A DNA stretch of 64,000 nucleotides, taken from NCBI GenBank assembly GCA_040218815.1, contig JAVJQS010000004.1, forward strand, positions 248,001 to 312,000, given 5' to 3'. Of the stretch, positions 8,914 to 17,815 are shown in pieces. The position numbers were made by a program, and so were the translations under genes. Source of the DNA: JAVJQS01 sp040218815. GTDB lineage: Bacteria; Bacteroidota; Bacteroidia; Flavobacteriales_E; Vicingaceae. Within the stretch, counting starts at the first letter, position 1; each line of letters starts with the position of its first letter. The notes below the pieces were generated by a model that saw nothing but the letters and a program-made list of their open reading frames with translations, was not told the DNA's origin and searched no databases.

Positions 8914-10165
8914 TGCTGCAAAGCTAAAATCATTGCTTTTCTTAAGCTATTGTTTTCTTATGGCTACTTACTTTATGCCATTAAAAGCTAATAGCATAGC
9001 TTTAATTATATGTGCAGCAATAAGTTTATTATTTATTAAAAAGCTTCCTTTAGATAAGCTAGTAAAATTCCCGCTAAATATATTTCTACTGCTTTTTGTC
9101 TATTTACTTATTGGCATGTTTTACACTCAAAATGAAGCAGTGGGCTGGGCAATTATCGAACGAAATTATTCCTTGCTGTTTGTGCCGTTTATTGTATCCT
9201 CTTTCAGCATATTAAGTTTAAAGCAGCAAAAATGGATATTAAATAGCTTTGTTTTTTTTACAACAGCAGTTGCAGTTTACCTCTTATGTTATGCAATTGT
9301 CGATTATTTTCAAACAGGCTCAGTTTATATTGAAGGAAAGTCAGGTCACCCCCTGTACAATAAATTCATGCACCATAGACTTACAGAGCCACTAGAAATT
9401 CATGCCATTTATTTTGCGCTGTATTTATCTTTTTCATTTGTATACCTTTTGAACCATTTTATAAGCACTATTAAAAGGCTACCGATTGTCTATAAAGTCT
9501 CATATATCGTCTTGTTTTTATTTTATTCATTAATGATTGTTTTATTGAAATCAGCACTTTTCGCACTAGCTGTTCCTATTGCTATTTCAATTCTTCTCTT
9601 AATTCACTTTGGGAAGAAGATTTTTAAGAAAACATCCTATTTAATTGCTTCTACTGTTTTGATAGTAGCACTAGCTGCCTTCTCATTTTATGGTGTTCAA
9701 TCAAAAATTCAAAACTTTTCTACTGACTTAAAACTTACAGAGGAACACCCTGGCCCATTAAAAATACGACTAGGAGTATGGTATTGTAGCTGGGAAACCA
9801 TAAAAGACAACTTTTTTTTGGGCGTTGGAACTGGGGATGGTGATGATGCACTTTTAGAAACCTACAATGAATACGATTTTTTTATTGGCAAGAGAGATCA
9901 ATTTAATGCGCACAATATGTTTTTGCAGTATTGGATAAGTAATGGCATTCTTGCAGTAATAATCTATTTAACCTTGCTATTAGCCTTGAGTTGGCATTTT
10001 TATAAGTGCAAAAATTATCCTGGATTTTTGCTCGTTTTCTTGTTTTTTGCTTTTAGTTTTACTGAATCAACAATGATGCGTCAAGGAGGAATTGTATTTT
10101 TTGTATTCTTCAGCTCATTATTGTACTTCAGAAAAAACACAAGTGATCATTTGATAACTTCTTGA
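8903..10165 (+). CDS. O-antigen ligase-family membrane protein (second of two)
   Basis: This 420-residue multi-pass protein starts 11 bp inside the preceding gene. The periplasmic loop shows IRLGVWYCSWETIKDNFFLGVGTGDGDDALL followed by FNAHNMFLQYWISNGILAV, the Wzy_C pattern (R-x-x-x-W, GVGTGD, H-N-x-x-L-x-x-x-x-x-x-G). Two such proteins side by side suggest a division between polymerisation and ligation. The 3' end overlaps the convergent glycosyltransferase by 19 bp. Confidence 0.82.
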   Translation: MKLSAAKLKSLLFLSYCFLMATYFMPLKANSIALIICAAISLLFIKKLPLDKLVKFPLNIFLLLFVYLLIGMFYTQNEAVGWAIIERNYSLLFVPFIVSSFSILSLKQQKWILNSFVFFTTAVAVYLLCYAIVDYFQTGSVYIEGKSGHPLYNKFMHHRLTEPLEIHAIYFALYLSFSFVYLLNHFISTIKRLPIVYKVSYIVLFLFYSLMIVLLKSALFALAVPIAISILLLIHFGKKIFKKTSYLIASTVLIVALAAFSFYGVQSKIQNFSTDLKLTEEHPGPLKIRLGVWYCSWETIKDNFFLGVGTGDGDDALLETYNEYDFFIGKRDQFNAHNMFLQYWISNGILAVIIYLTLLLALSWHFYKCKNYPGFLLVFLFFAFSFTESTMMRQGGIVFFVFFSSLLYFRKNTSDHLITS

Positions 10166-11295
10166 TATGCTCTTAAAAGCATATTGTAATTGTTATCAGG
10201 GGTATATTTGTTTTGGTATTCTTGATAAGCCTGATTTACAATCTTGGTTATTTTTATAGGGTTTTCGAGGCAAAAATTAACACAGTTGTAAAAGTCTGGA
10301 TAAGAATTAAGGGGAAATAACAATCCTGTTTCCTTATCTTTAATCATGCTTTTTGAGGCACCTATATCAGTTGCAATTATTGGTGTTTTTAAGGCAAATG
10401 CTTCAATAATAGTCATCGGCATACCCTCATATAAGGTAGTAGGAAATAAAACTGCCTGAGCGTTCCGTGCTAACTCAATTGTTTCATCATGTGTTTTTCT
10501 GCCTAGCAACTCTATGGTAGGAATATTCTGAAACTCCTCGACCATATCGCCATCACCAACTATTTTTATTTTGATACTTAGGTCCTTCGCTAGCTTTTTT
10601 ATTAAACCAAGCCCCTTGTTTTGAGTTATTCTGCCAGCGTAGAGTAAATAGTGTTCATTATCATTTTTAGCTTTTGGCTCAATAGTAATAAAGTTGGGTT
10701 TTACAATTAGTTTATTTTCTGGTAACCCATGTTCAACAAATTTTTGTTTTGCCATTTCAGTCAAGCACAAATAGGCATCAACCTGATTAGTCCAAGTACC
10801 CATATGCTTGTTTTTCTGCAACATTCTAGCAACAACATAGGTTTGAATAGCTGAGTTGCGATAACATTTTTTTGCAATGGCTCCATAGGCAGAACGCCCT
10901 AAGCAATCTTCGCAAATTCGACCTTCTCGCATTAAAAGGCCATTTGTACAAATTAACCGATAGTTATGTAATGTTTGCACAACAGGAACCTTGTTTTTCT
11001 TGCAAGCATAATAAATGGAAGGGGTAATTAATGGTAAGGTATTATGGACATGGCAAATATCAAATTTTTCATTCTTTAGCAGAAGATCAACCTCTTCATA
11101 GGTGTTTTTTGACCAGGTACTGTCTTTTACCATTCTAAGCTTTTGAAACTTAGTTAAGTTTTCAATCTCATTGTTTTGCTTGTAATAGGTGTAAACATGG
11201 TGCCCTTTTCTTTCAAGTAACTCTTTTTCCTGAGCAACTACTGTGTCTTCTCCTCCAGCTTGTTGGTAGTAATTATGTGCTTGTAATATTTTCAA
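10147..11295 (-). CDS. Glycosyltransferase family 4 protein
   Basis: This 382-residue GT-B enzyme has an N-terminal acceptor domain (MKILQAHNYYQQAGGED, DICHVHNTLPLITPSIYYA, VVQTLHNYRLIC) and a C-terminal nucleotide-sugar domain with LLYAGRITQNKGL and the catalytic-site helix PTTLYEGMPMTIIEAFALKTPIIATDIGA (E-x7-E type). A cysteine-bearing insert (ICEDCLGR...AKKCYRN) is common in this GT4 subgroup. It is predicted to add a sugar to the growing repeat unit; donor and acceptor cannot be told from sequence. Confidence 0.9.
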   Translation of the reverse strand: MKILQAHNYYQQAGGEDTVVAQEKELLERKGHHVYTYYKQNNEIENLTKFQKLRMVKDSTWSKNTYEEVDLLLKNEKFDICHVHNTLPLITPSIYYACKKNKVPVVQTLHNYRLICTNGLLMREGRICEDCLGRSAYGAIAKKCYRNSAIQTYVVARMLQKNKHMGTWTNQVDAYLCLTEMAKQKFVEHGLPENKLIVKPNFITIEPKAKNDNEHYLLYAGRITQNKGLGLIKKLAKDLSIKIKIVGDGDMVEEFQNIPTIELLGRKTHDETIELARNAQAVLFPTTLYEGMPMTIIEAFALKTPIIATDIGASKSMIKDKETGLLFPLNSYPDFYNCVNFCLENPIKITKIVNQAYQEYQNKYTPDNNYNMLLRAYQEVIK

Positions 11296-11415
11296 TAGTT
11301 TGATTTATTGTAAATCCGATATTCCAGCTTTTAACTGTTTTAAACCCTACTTGTTGTTTAACTTCTGCAATTCTCTGAAAAACTTAAGCATTAATGAGTT
11401 TTGTTTTTATATCAC

Positions 11416-12306
11416 CTAGTGCTTAAACAGTTTAACTAACTTCATTATGTTTTCTACAAAAAAGAAACGATAAACCTTAAATATCGCTTTTTTACTCTCA
11501 GTAACACTTAAATTATTAAACTCAAAAGTCTTTTGATTGCTTAATTTTTCATGATTTCTAAATTTGCTTTCTGAAGTAGTATGGACTCCACTGCCGTCAA
11601 ATCCAATGTTTTTTGTGAACGAAGTTCTTGGAGTTAAACATAGGCCATTGTTTTTATAGATGCTTGCATACCAGAAAATTGCCCAGGTTTTTATTTGCCC
11701 TTTTTGGTTCGCTTTTAATTGTCTCCAATAATTCGAAATTCCCGCTAAGCTAAAGGCTATTTTATCTTTAAAGCTTAGGTTTAAAATTATTTGTTCCGAA
11801 TTATTACTGTATGCACTCCAACGATCTGCCCAAGTCCCCCAACCATAACAATTCATAATCCGCCAAAAGAAAAAGTCAGCTAAGCCCTTTTTTTTGATTC
11901 CTGGTGTCCAACCGCTAATGTGCCAAACTTTTTTGTTGTGTTCAAAATGGTCTAAAGCAGCATTCATGTAACTTAAGAAATAGGGGCTAGTTACTATATC
12001 ATCTTCAACTACAATAACCTTCCCATACTTTTTTACTACCTCTGATACTCCTTCTACAATTGACTTAGCTAAACCAAAATTCTTTTCTCTTTCTATTATT
12101 TCAATTTTATTAAATCCTTGAATCGTTTTAAGATAGGATCTTAAGGAATTTACAGCTTCATTATCAACTTCTCTTTTGGCGCCGTCACTATAGATAAATA
12201 AGTCACTTTCTTGAGCAAGTTCATTTTGCATCAAGGCCTCTACTGTTTTATTAGTATGCTCTAATCTATTGTAAACAAACAAGACAATTGGAGCCTTCTT
12301 TTTCAT
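11416..12306 (-). CDS. GT-A fold glycosyltransferase (GT2/GNT-I-like)
   Basis: This 296-residue protein begins APIVLFVYNRLEHTNKTVEAL, a nucleotide-sugar binding start. It has YGKVIVVEDDIVTSPYFLSYMN, where EDD provides the metal-binding acidic motif, and a C-terminal aromatic region with NCYGWGTWADRWSAY. It resembles the sugar transferases often found in Bacteroidota capsule loci. It closes the polysaccharide region, 120 bp upstream of the GT4 gene start on the same strand. Confidence 0.82.
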   Translation of the reverse strand: MKKKAPIVLFVYNRLEHTNKTVEALMQNELAQESDLFIYSDGAKREVDNEAVNSLRSYLKTIQGFNKIEIIEREKNFGLAKSIVEGVSEVVKKYGKVIVVEDDIVTSPYFLSYMNAALDHFEHNKKVWHISGWTPGIKKKGLADFFFWRIMNCYGWGTWADRWSAYSNNSEQIILNLSFKDKIAFSLAGISNYWRQLKANQKGQIKTWAIFWYASIYKNNGLCLTPRTSFTKNIGFDGSGVHTTSESKFRNHEKLSNQKTFEFNNLSVTESKKAIFKVYRFFFVENIMKLVKLFKH

Positions 12307-12398
12307 TTTTAAAGTTATTCCTAGCGAGCAAAACTACAATTCATTTAACAATTACAGAGTATCAATTGATGTTAATGAAATGAAACAAGCATTTGCTT

Positions 12399-15272
12399 TT
12401 AAAATGAAATCACTTCGCTGCGTTTAATGGTTCTCACTTTGCCAATTTTAGACAGTTCTTCTTGTTTAAATCGCTTCGAATCACCATAAATCCCAAAATA
12501 GGTAGGGACTTGCTTAATATTTTCTTGATAGAATAGATAAACATCTTTAAAATCTAGTTGTGGAAATTTTGTTATTGCATATTCGTTAGGATCTATTTCT
12601 AAGCCTTTCATTTGGTAAAGTTCTACTGTTTTACTTAAATCTCTAAAGCTAGGATAGTTGGATAGCTGTTTCAAGCTTAAATTCTTTTGAATGCTTTGCA
12701 TTCGTTCTGGTTTCTGAGGCATGTCTTGTATTAAGTCATAGGTCTCTACAGCGGCACTTAAAGTTTTATCAGCTTGACAACCAACATAGGTATAAAAGTA
12801 ATTGTCAGTTTTCGGGTGAACTGAGTAGGTGAAATTAGCTCCAGTACTATAGGCTAACGATCGGTATTCTCGTATTTCTTGAGTTAAAATGCCGCTAAAA
12901 CCACCATCAAAATAAGTATTGAACAATTCCATTTTTGGGTATTGATGGAGCTGAAATGAACTGCTGTTTTTTACAAAGAATAAGTGAGATTGTACCAGCT
13001 TTTTATTATCCAAAATCAATACTTCATTCTTGCTTCTTTTGACTAATGGCTGGTAAAAAGGAATAGTTGATATACCATTAAATTGTAACTCGAGTTTATT
13101 TTCTATGGTCTCTTGAATTTCAGCAGCTTTAGATTTTCCTGTAAAATGGATTGAAACGGAATGCATTAACACTTGCTCTATGATTGGTTTAATGTCACTT
13201 ATCTCCAATTTCTTTATTTCCTTTAACGTGGGTCGGTTGAGTAGTACAGATGACTTGCCATATAAACCATATTGTGCCATTGCTTTTGCAATTAAAAAAG
13301 CATCTTCTTCTTCCACTTTTCGATCAGTTTTATAACTGTTGTAGATAATTTTCATGGCATTTTTTTCGAACGCTGGATCTTTAAGTAAGGTATTTATATA
13401 CCTTAAGACTTGATCAAGATTACTTTCAATTCCAGACAGTCTAAGTTCAAAGAAATTACTTCCAACTTCAAAATAGTACTGACTACCTAATAAAGCAATT
13501 TTTGTTTTAAAAGCAGAGCGTTCCTCATTTCTTGGGTAAGCTGTGTTCATTAAATCAGCAGCCAATTGTAGTTTTGGTTCAACCAATAAACCAATATGAA
13601 AGCGGATGCTTAGCTCATAGATATCATTAACTGGGTTTTTAACTACAAACAATTTACTTGAATCGCCAAGAGGGATTAGCTCAAGATCATTCTCAAAATC
13701 AATGAATTTATTTTTTATTGGCAACTCCTCAATCTGATCAAATTTTTTAGCATAGGTTGATCTTCTGCTTTGGTCCGCTTTTACGGGTTGAAAATTGGGT
13801 TTGTCAAGCTTTTCTTTTTTTGAAAAACCTGTTCTTGATTGAAAAACTAAAAAGTCATCGCCGTAGTATTTGTTGGCCACCTCTATTATTTGTGCCTTGC
13901 TTAGTTGCTCAATTTTTTCTGGATAACTTTTAATTTCATTCCAACTTTTCCCTGCCCTAAAAAGGGATGCAAAAATTCGACTTCTATAGTTCACATTTTC
14001 AAGCTGTTGCTGATAATCTTTATACAATTCATTTTTCACTGATTGTAGAAGGTCATCAGAGAATTGACCATTCTTCAATTTCTCAATTTGACCTAACACT
14101 AGTTTTTCTGCATTTTTAAGCGATTGAACAAATACTTTAGGAACATAAATAAAGACTTGATTGCCTGCTTCATCCTCTATATCATGGTATGAAAATGCCA
14201 TCATCAAATTATTCTTATTCTTTAATTCATCAATTAAGCCGGTTTCAGATTTATTTTGGAAGAGGGAACTGATCACCTCCAAAGCCAGTTCATCCTCATG
14301 AAATGAAGGCACCGTTCGAAATCCCAATATCCCAAACTTTATTGGAGTAATTCTTTCTTTAATGACTTCTCTACCATTAAATGGTGTAGGAGGAGAAATT
14401 GTGTTTTTTACAAAAGGTTTTCTTTCTAATTCACCGAAAGATTCTTCAATTAACTGTTTTACCTTATCGACGTTGAAGTTGCCACTTAAAATCAGTGCCA
14501 TATTATTAGGGACATAATAATTTTGAAAATAGGCATACATTTTTGTTAAAGAAGGATTCTTTAGATGTTCAATTTCTCCCAAAGTATTTTTCTCACCATA
14601 TGGATGGTCTTTATAGAATACTTCGTCGAACCTTTTTAAAACTCGTCTTTGAAGGTTGTCCGCTGCTCTATTTTTTTCTTCATAAACCACTTCCAATTCT
14701 GATTGGAAGGAACGAAAGACTGGGTTCTGAAAGCGGTGAGCGTAAATGTCTAACCATTTTTTCAACTGGTTTGGAGGAAAGTTATTGTAGTAAATGGTTA
14801 AATCTTTAGAGGTTGAAGCGTTTATTTTTGTGCTACCAATGCTCTTTAGCAATTTATCAAATTCATTAGGCATACCATATGCCGATGCTGCAACTGCTTG
14901 TTCGTTAATTAGCCTCTGGATTTCATCTCGCTTATCTTCATCTGACGCCAATCCCAGCAAGTCATACAATACATTGATTGAATCAAGGTGAGGTTTTTCT
15001 TTCTCATAATTTGCAGTGCCTAATTCTGCCGTGCCTTTAAACAACAGATGTTCTAAGTAGTGTGAAATACCAGTAGCATCAATTGGATCGTTTTTGCTAC
15101 CAGTATTTATTGCAACAGCTCCTGCCACTTCGTTTTGAAATGAATCAGGGTTTAGTATTACTGTTAACCCATTATCTAAGGTATATTCAACTACATTAAG
15201 TTGAGCTTTTATTGAAGGTGATAATATACAAAGACAAAGTAAATGAGCTAAAGCGGCAAAGTGATATTTCAT
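12399..15272 (-). CDS. M16 family zinc metallopeptidase, long single-chain form
   Basis: This 957-residue secreted protein has a signal peptide (about residues 1-23). The inverted zinc site HxxEH is present as H71-Y-L-E74-H75 inside GISHYLEHLLFKGT, with a downstream EEKNRAADN helix supplying the distal glutamate. The length fits a pitrilysin/insulinase-type enzyme with four roughly 220-residue repeats in one chain, whereas the pair at 21886-25337 is split. It is likely periplasmic and degrades peptides. It is transcribed away from the divergent MFS gene. Confidence 0.9.
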   Translation of the reverse strand: MKYHFAALAHLLCLCILSPSIKAQLNVVEYTLDNGLTVILNPDSFQNEVAGAVAINTGSKNDPIDATGISHYLEHLLFKGTAELGTANYEKEKPHLDSINVLYDLLGLASDEDKRDEIQRLINEQAVAASAYGMPNEFDKLLKSIGSTKINASTSKDLTIYYNNFPPNQLKKWLDIYAHRFQNPVFRSFQSELEVVYEEKNRAADNLQRRVLKRFDEVFYKDHPYGEKNTLGEIEHLKNPSLTKMYAYFQNYYVPNNMALILSGNFNVDKVKQLIEESFGELERKPFVKNTISPPTPFNGREVIKERITPIKFGILGFRTVPSFHEDELALEVISSLFQNKSETGLIDELKNKNNLMMAFSYHDIEDEAGNQVFIYVPKVFVQSLKNAEKLVLGQIEKLKNGQFSDDLLQSVKNELYKDYQQQLENVNYRSRIFASLFRAGKSWNEIKSYPEKIEQLSKAQIIEVANKYYGDDFLVFQSRTGFSKKEKLDKPNFQPVKADQSRRSTYAKKFDQIEELPIKNKFIDFENDLELIPLGDSSKLFVVKNPVNDIYELSIRFHIGLLVEPKLQLAADLMNTAYPRNEERSAFKTKIALLGSQYYFEVGSNFFELRLSGIESNLDQVLRYINTLLKDPAFEKNAMKIIYNSYKTDRKVEEEDAFLIAKAMAQYGLYGKSSVLLNRPTLKEIKKLEISDIKPIIEQVLMHSVSIHFTGKSKAAEIQETIENKLELQFNGISTIPFYQPLVKRSKNEVLILDNKKLVQSHLFFVKNSSSFQLHQYPKMELFNTYFDGGFSGILTQEIREYRSLAYSTGANFTYSVHPKTDNYFYTYVGCQADKTLSAAVETYDLIQDMPQKPERMQSIQKNLSLKQLSNYPSFRDLSKTVELYQMKGLEIDPNEYAITKFPQLDFKDVYLFYQENIKQVPTYFGIYGDSKRFKQEELSKIGKVRTIKRSEVISF

Positions 15273-15379
15273 AGGGTAGATTTATAGTGGAAAGATAATC
15301 AATTACTTGTATTTCAATTAGCCCTGCTAAAGCAAAATAAACTTTGTATTATGCGTTAAAATAAACCTTTGTAAAGCCC

Positions 15380-15387
15380 TACTTTTG
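15380..15387 (+). promoter_or_regulatory. Bacteroidota -7 promoter element TACTTTTG
   Basis: An exact match to TAnnTTTG lies 18 nt before the ATG at 15405. Transcription would begin a few bases downstream, giving a leader of about 10-14 nt. I do not see a convincing -33 box at the usual spacing. Confidence 0.5.
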
Positions 15388-15404
15388 AGCTTGAAAAATT
15401 TCGA

Positions 15405-16646
15405 ATGAAATCAAATAATGCATCCCTTACTTTTATCTTTATTACCATCCTTATTGATGTAATTGGTATTGGAATTATTATCCCTATCATTCCTTCGTTA
15501 ATTGAAAGTTTACACGGCGAAGGTTTGAGTGAAGCTTCTAAAATAGGTGGTTGGTTAATTTTTTCTTATGCCATTATGCAATTCTTTTTTGCTCCAATAT
15601 TAGGGTCCTTAAGCGACCGTTTTGGGCGAAAACCTATTCTATTAATTGCTTTATTTGGATTGGGATTAGATTATTTGGTACACGCCTTTGCACCTTCTTT
15701 GCTTTGGCTATTTGTTGGTAGGGTCTTAGCCGGTATCTGTGGCGCAAGCTTTACTGTTGCAACTGCATATATTGCAGACATCAGTTCACCTGAAAAAAAA
15801 GCGGCTAATTTTGGAATAATTGGTGCTGCTTTTGGGTTAGGGTTTATTATTGGTCCCGTGATTGGGGGAGTAGCGAGTAAATGGAGTATACAGCTACCTT
15901 TTTTAATCGCTGCAGGACTAACTTTTTTGAACTTTATTTATGGGTGGTTGATTTTACCTGAATCTTTGAAAAAAGAGAATCGCCAGGGCTTTAGTTTCAA
16001 AAAAGCCAACCCTTTAGGAGCATTTCATTTATTACGACGAAATACTGTTGTGGCGGGCTTGGCTGCAGCTTTCTTTTTATTGTACTTAGCTGGTCATGCC
16101 GTTCAGTCAACCTGGACATTTTACGGCATGTTAAAGTTTGATTGGGATGAATCGATGGTAGGTTATTCACTTGGAGTAGTAGGTATTATTGTAGCAATCG
16201 TTCAGGGACTGATGGTTAAACATACCGTAAGGTGGTGGGGTGAACAAAAAACTATTTTTATTGGATATGTCTCTTGGATATTAGGCCTTTTGTTGTTTGC
16301 TTTTGCTACTGAAGGCTGGATGCTCTTTGTGTTTATTTTGCCCTATTGTTTCGGTGGAATTGCCACACCAACATTACAAGGAACAGTTTCCAATCAATTC
16401 AAGGATAACGAGCAAGGTCAATTGCAAGGGGCAATGACTTCATTGGTTTCTTTAACCGCTATTTTTGGTCCATTAATGATGACAGGTGCATTCTATTTTT
16501 TTACGCAAGAAAGCGCCCCATTTCAATTTCCAGGAGCTCCATTTGCTTTAGGAGCGATCTTTATTATAATTTCATTTGGAATAACCTTTCGCTGTTTTAT
16601 CAGTGATTCATTGAAAAAAATAAGAAGAAGGAAAACTTCAAGCTAA
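15405..16646 (+). CDS. TCR/Tet-type MFS drug transporter
   Basis: This 413-residue inner-membrane protein has 12 predicted helices. Major facilitator motif A is intact in the loop between helices 2 and 3 (GSLSDRFGRKPILLIAL, about residues 66-82), and motif C-like glycine-rich sequence occurs in helix 5 (GLGFIIGPVIGGVASKW). The pattern is that of DHA1 antiporters such as TetA. Tetracycline itself need not be the substrate; chromosomal copies in this phylum are usually uncharacterised pumps. The flavin reductase gene follows after 29 bp. Confidence 0.85.
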   Translation: MKSNNASLTFIFITILIDVIGIGIIIPIIPSLIESLHGEGLSEASKIGGWLIFSYAIMQFFFAPILGSLSDRFGRKPILLIALFGLGLDYLVHAFAPSLLWLFVGRVLAGICGASFTVATAYIADISSPEKKAANFGIIGAAFGLGFIIGPVIGGVASKWSIQLPFLIAAGLTFLNFIYGWLILPESLKKENRQGFSFKKANPLGAFHLLRRNTVVAGLAAAFFLLYLAGHAVQSTWTFYGMLKFDWDESMVGYSLGVVGIIVAIVQGLMVKHTVRWWGEQKTIFIGYVSWILGLLLFAFATEGWMLFVFILPYCFGGIATPTLQGTVSNQFKDNEQGQLQGAMTSLVSLTAIFGPLMMTGAFYFFTQESAPFQFPGAPFALGAIFIIISFGITFRCFISDSLKKIRRRKTSS

Positions 16647-16675
16647 TTTTTTGTCTTCTTAGCTTAAAAACAGCC

Positions 16676-17308
16676 ATGAAATCATACAGTAAAGAAGATA
16701 TCCAAGCCCTAGACCGCATTTTTCGCTTAAATCTAATCAACTCTATCAGTGGGTATAAGCCAGCTAATTTAATTGGAACAAAAGGCAGTGCTGGCGAAAA
16801 CTTAGCCATTATTAGTTCTGTAGTCCATCTCGGATCAAGCCCTGCTTTATTAGGTTTTATTATGCGACCTGATACTGTTGAGCGACACAGTTTGGCAAAT
16901 ATTAAAGAAACTGGCTTTTTTACTATAAATCATGTGGATGAAAACCTAGCAGAAAGAGCTCATTATACATCTGCTAACTTTGATAAATCCGTCTCAGAGT
17001 TTGATGCCTGCAAAATAAAGGCGAGCTATATTGAGGAATTTATGGCTCCTTTTGTAGAAGAAAGCAGTGTTAAAATGGCAATGAAAACAACGGAGTTTAT
17101 ACCCATAAAAAGTAATGGTACAATTATGATCGTTGCTGCTGTTGAAAAACTAATTTTAGATGAAAAACTGCTAAAAGAAACTGGACAGCTTGATTTAAAT
17201 GTCAGCAAAACTGTTTGTATCTCGGGATTAAATCGATACCATCAGGTGAGAGAAATTGCCAATTATCCTTATGCTCGTGAGACTGAAATCCCTTCTTTTA
17301 AAAGTTAA
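16676..17308 (+). CDS. Flavin reductase-like, FMN-binding split-barrel protein
   Basis: This 210-residue cytoplasmic protein has the flavoredoxin/flavin reductase pattern: SGYKPANLIGTKGSAGENLAIISSVVHLGSSPALLGFIMRP, then KETGFFTINHVDENLAERAHYTSANFDKSVSEFD, which build the FMN pocket. Members reduce flavins or act as FMN-dependent oxidoreductases. It is close behind the MFS gene and may be co-transcribed; a functional link is not evident. Confidence 0.85.
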   Translation: MKSYSKEDIQALDRIFRLNLINSISGYKPANLIGTKGSAGENLAIISSVVHLGSSPALLGFIMRPDTVERHSLANIKETGFFTINHVDENLAERAHYTSANFDKSVSEFDACKIKASYIEEFMAPFVEESSVKMAMKTTEFIPIKSNGTIMIVAAVEKLILDEKLLKETGQLDLNVSKTVCISGLNRYHQVREIANYPYARETEIPSFKS

Positions 17309-17370
17309 GTGCTTGATTTAGCACTTACTTTAATCCAATTTCTTAAATTTTGCAGAAATCTGCACTTCCA

Positions 17371-17814
17371 ATGAAGATAACTGTATTTAACCCTACAAAT
17401 AAGCCTACTGGTTTAGAAAAAAAGAATGTTATTGATTTTTTATTTGAACACCTTCAAAACTATGGTGATCCCAAAAACCACATTGAGGGGGCAATTGATT
17501 TCGCCATTAAAGAACGAGTTTCTTTTGGTGGATTTGTAGTTGTTGCCTATGAAAAAAATGAAGTAGTGGGAGCTGTTGTGGTAAACCAAACTGGCATGAG
17601 TGGATACATTCCTGAAAATATTCTAGTTTACATTGCTGCTCATAAAGAGCTCAGAGGAAGGGGAGTAGGAAAAAGGCTAATGGAGGAGACCTTAAGTTTG
17701 ACGAGTGGAGATATTGCCTTACATGTTGAAAAAGATAATCCTGCCATCAAATTGTATGAAAAAATAGGTTTTACAACTCCTTACATGGAGATGCGCTACA
17801 AACGCAAGAGCTAA
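17371..17814 (+). CDS. GNAT family N-acetyltransferase
   Basis: This 147-residue protein (start ATG at 17371; an in-frame TTG at 17350 is less likely) has the acetyl-CoA binding motif A region VYIAAHKELRGRGVGKRLMEE and the final motif B strand ALHVEKDNPAIKLYEKIGF. It should acetylate an amine, but the substrate is unknown. It is the first gene of a tight operon: one base separates its stop from the symporter ATG, and the racemase-like gene follows. An amino-acid-derived substrate is therefore an attractive guess. Confidence 0.85.
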   Translation: MKITVFNPTNKPTGLEKKNVIDFLFEHLQNYGDPKNHIEGAIDFAIKERVSFGGFVVVAYEKNEVVGAVVVNQTGMSGYIPENILVYIAAHKELRGRGVGKRLMEETLSLTSGDIALHVEKDNPAIKLYEKIGFTTPYMEMRYKRKS

Positions 17815-17815
17815 A

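Noticed and set aside
15405..16646. Calling the MFS pump a tetracycline resistance gene
   Set aside because: Motif A and topology only show the TCR/Tet subfamily; there is no evidence for the drug specificity or a mobile context.
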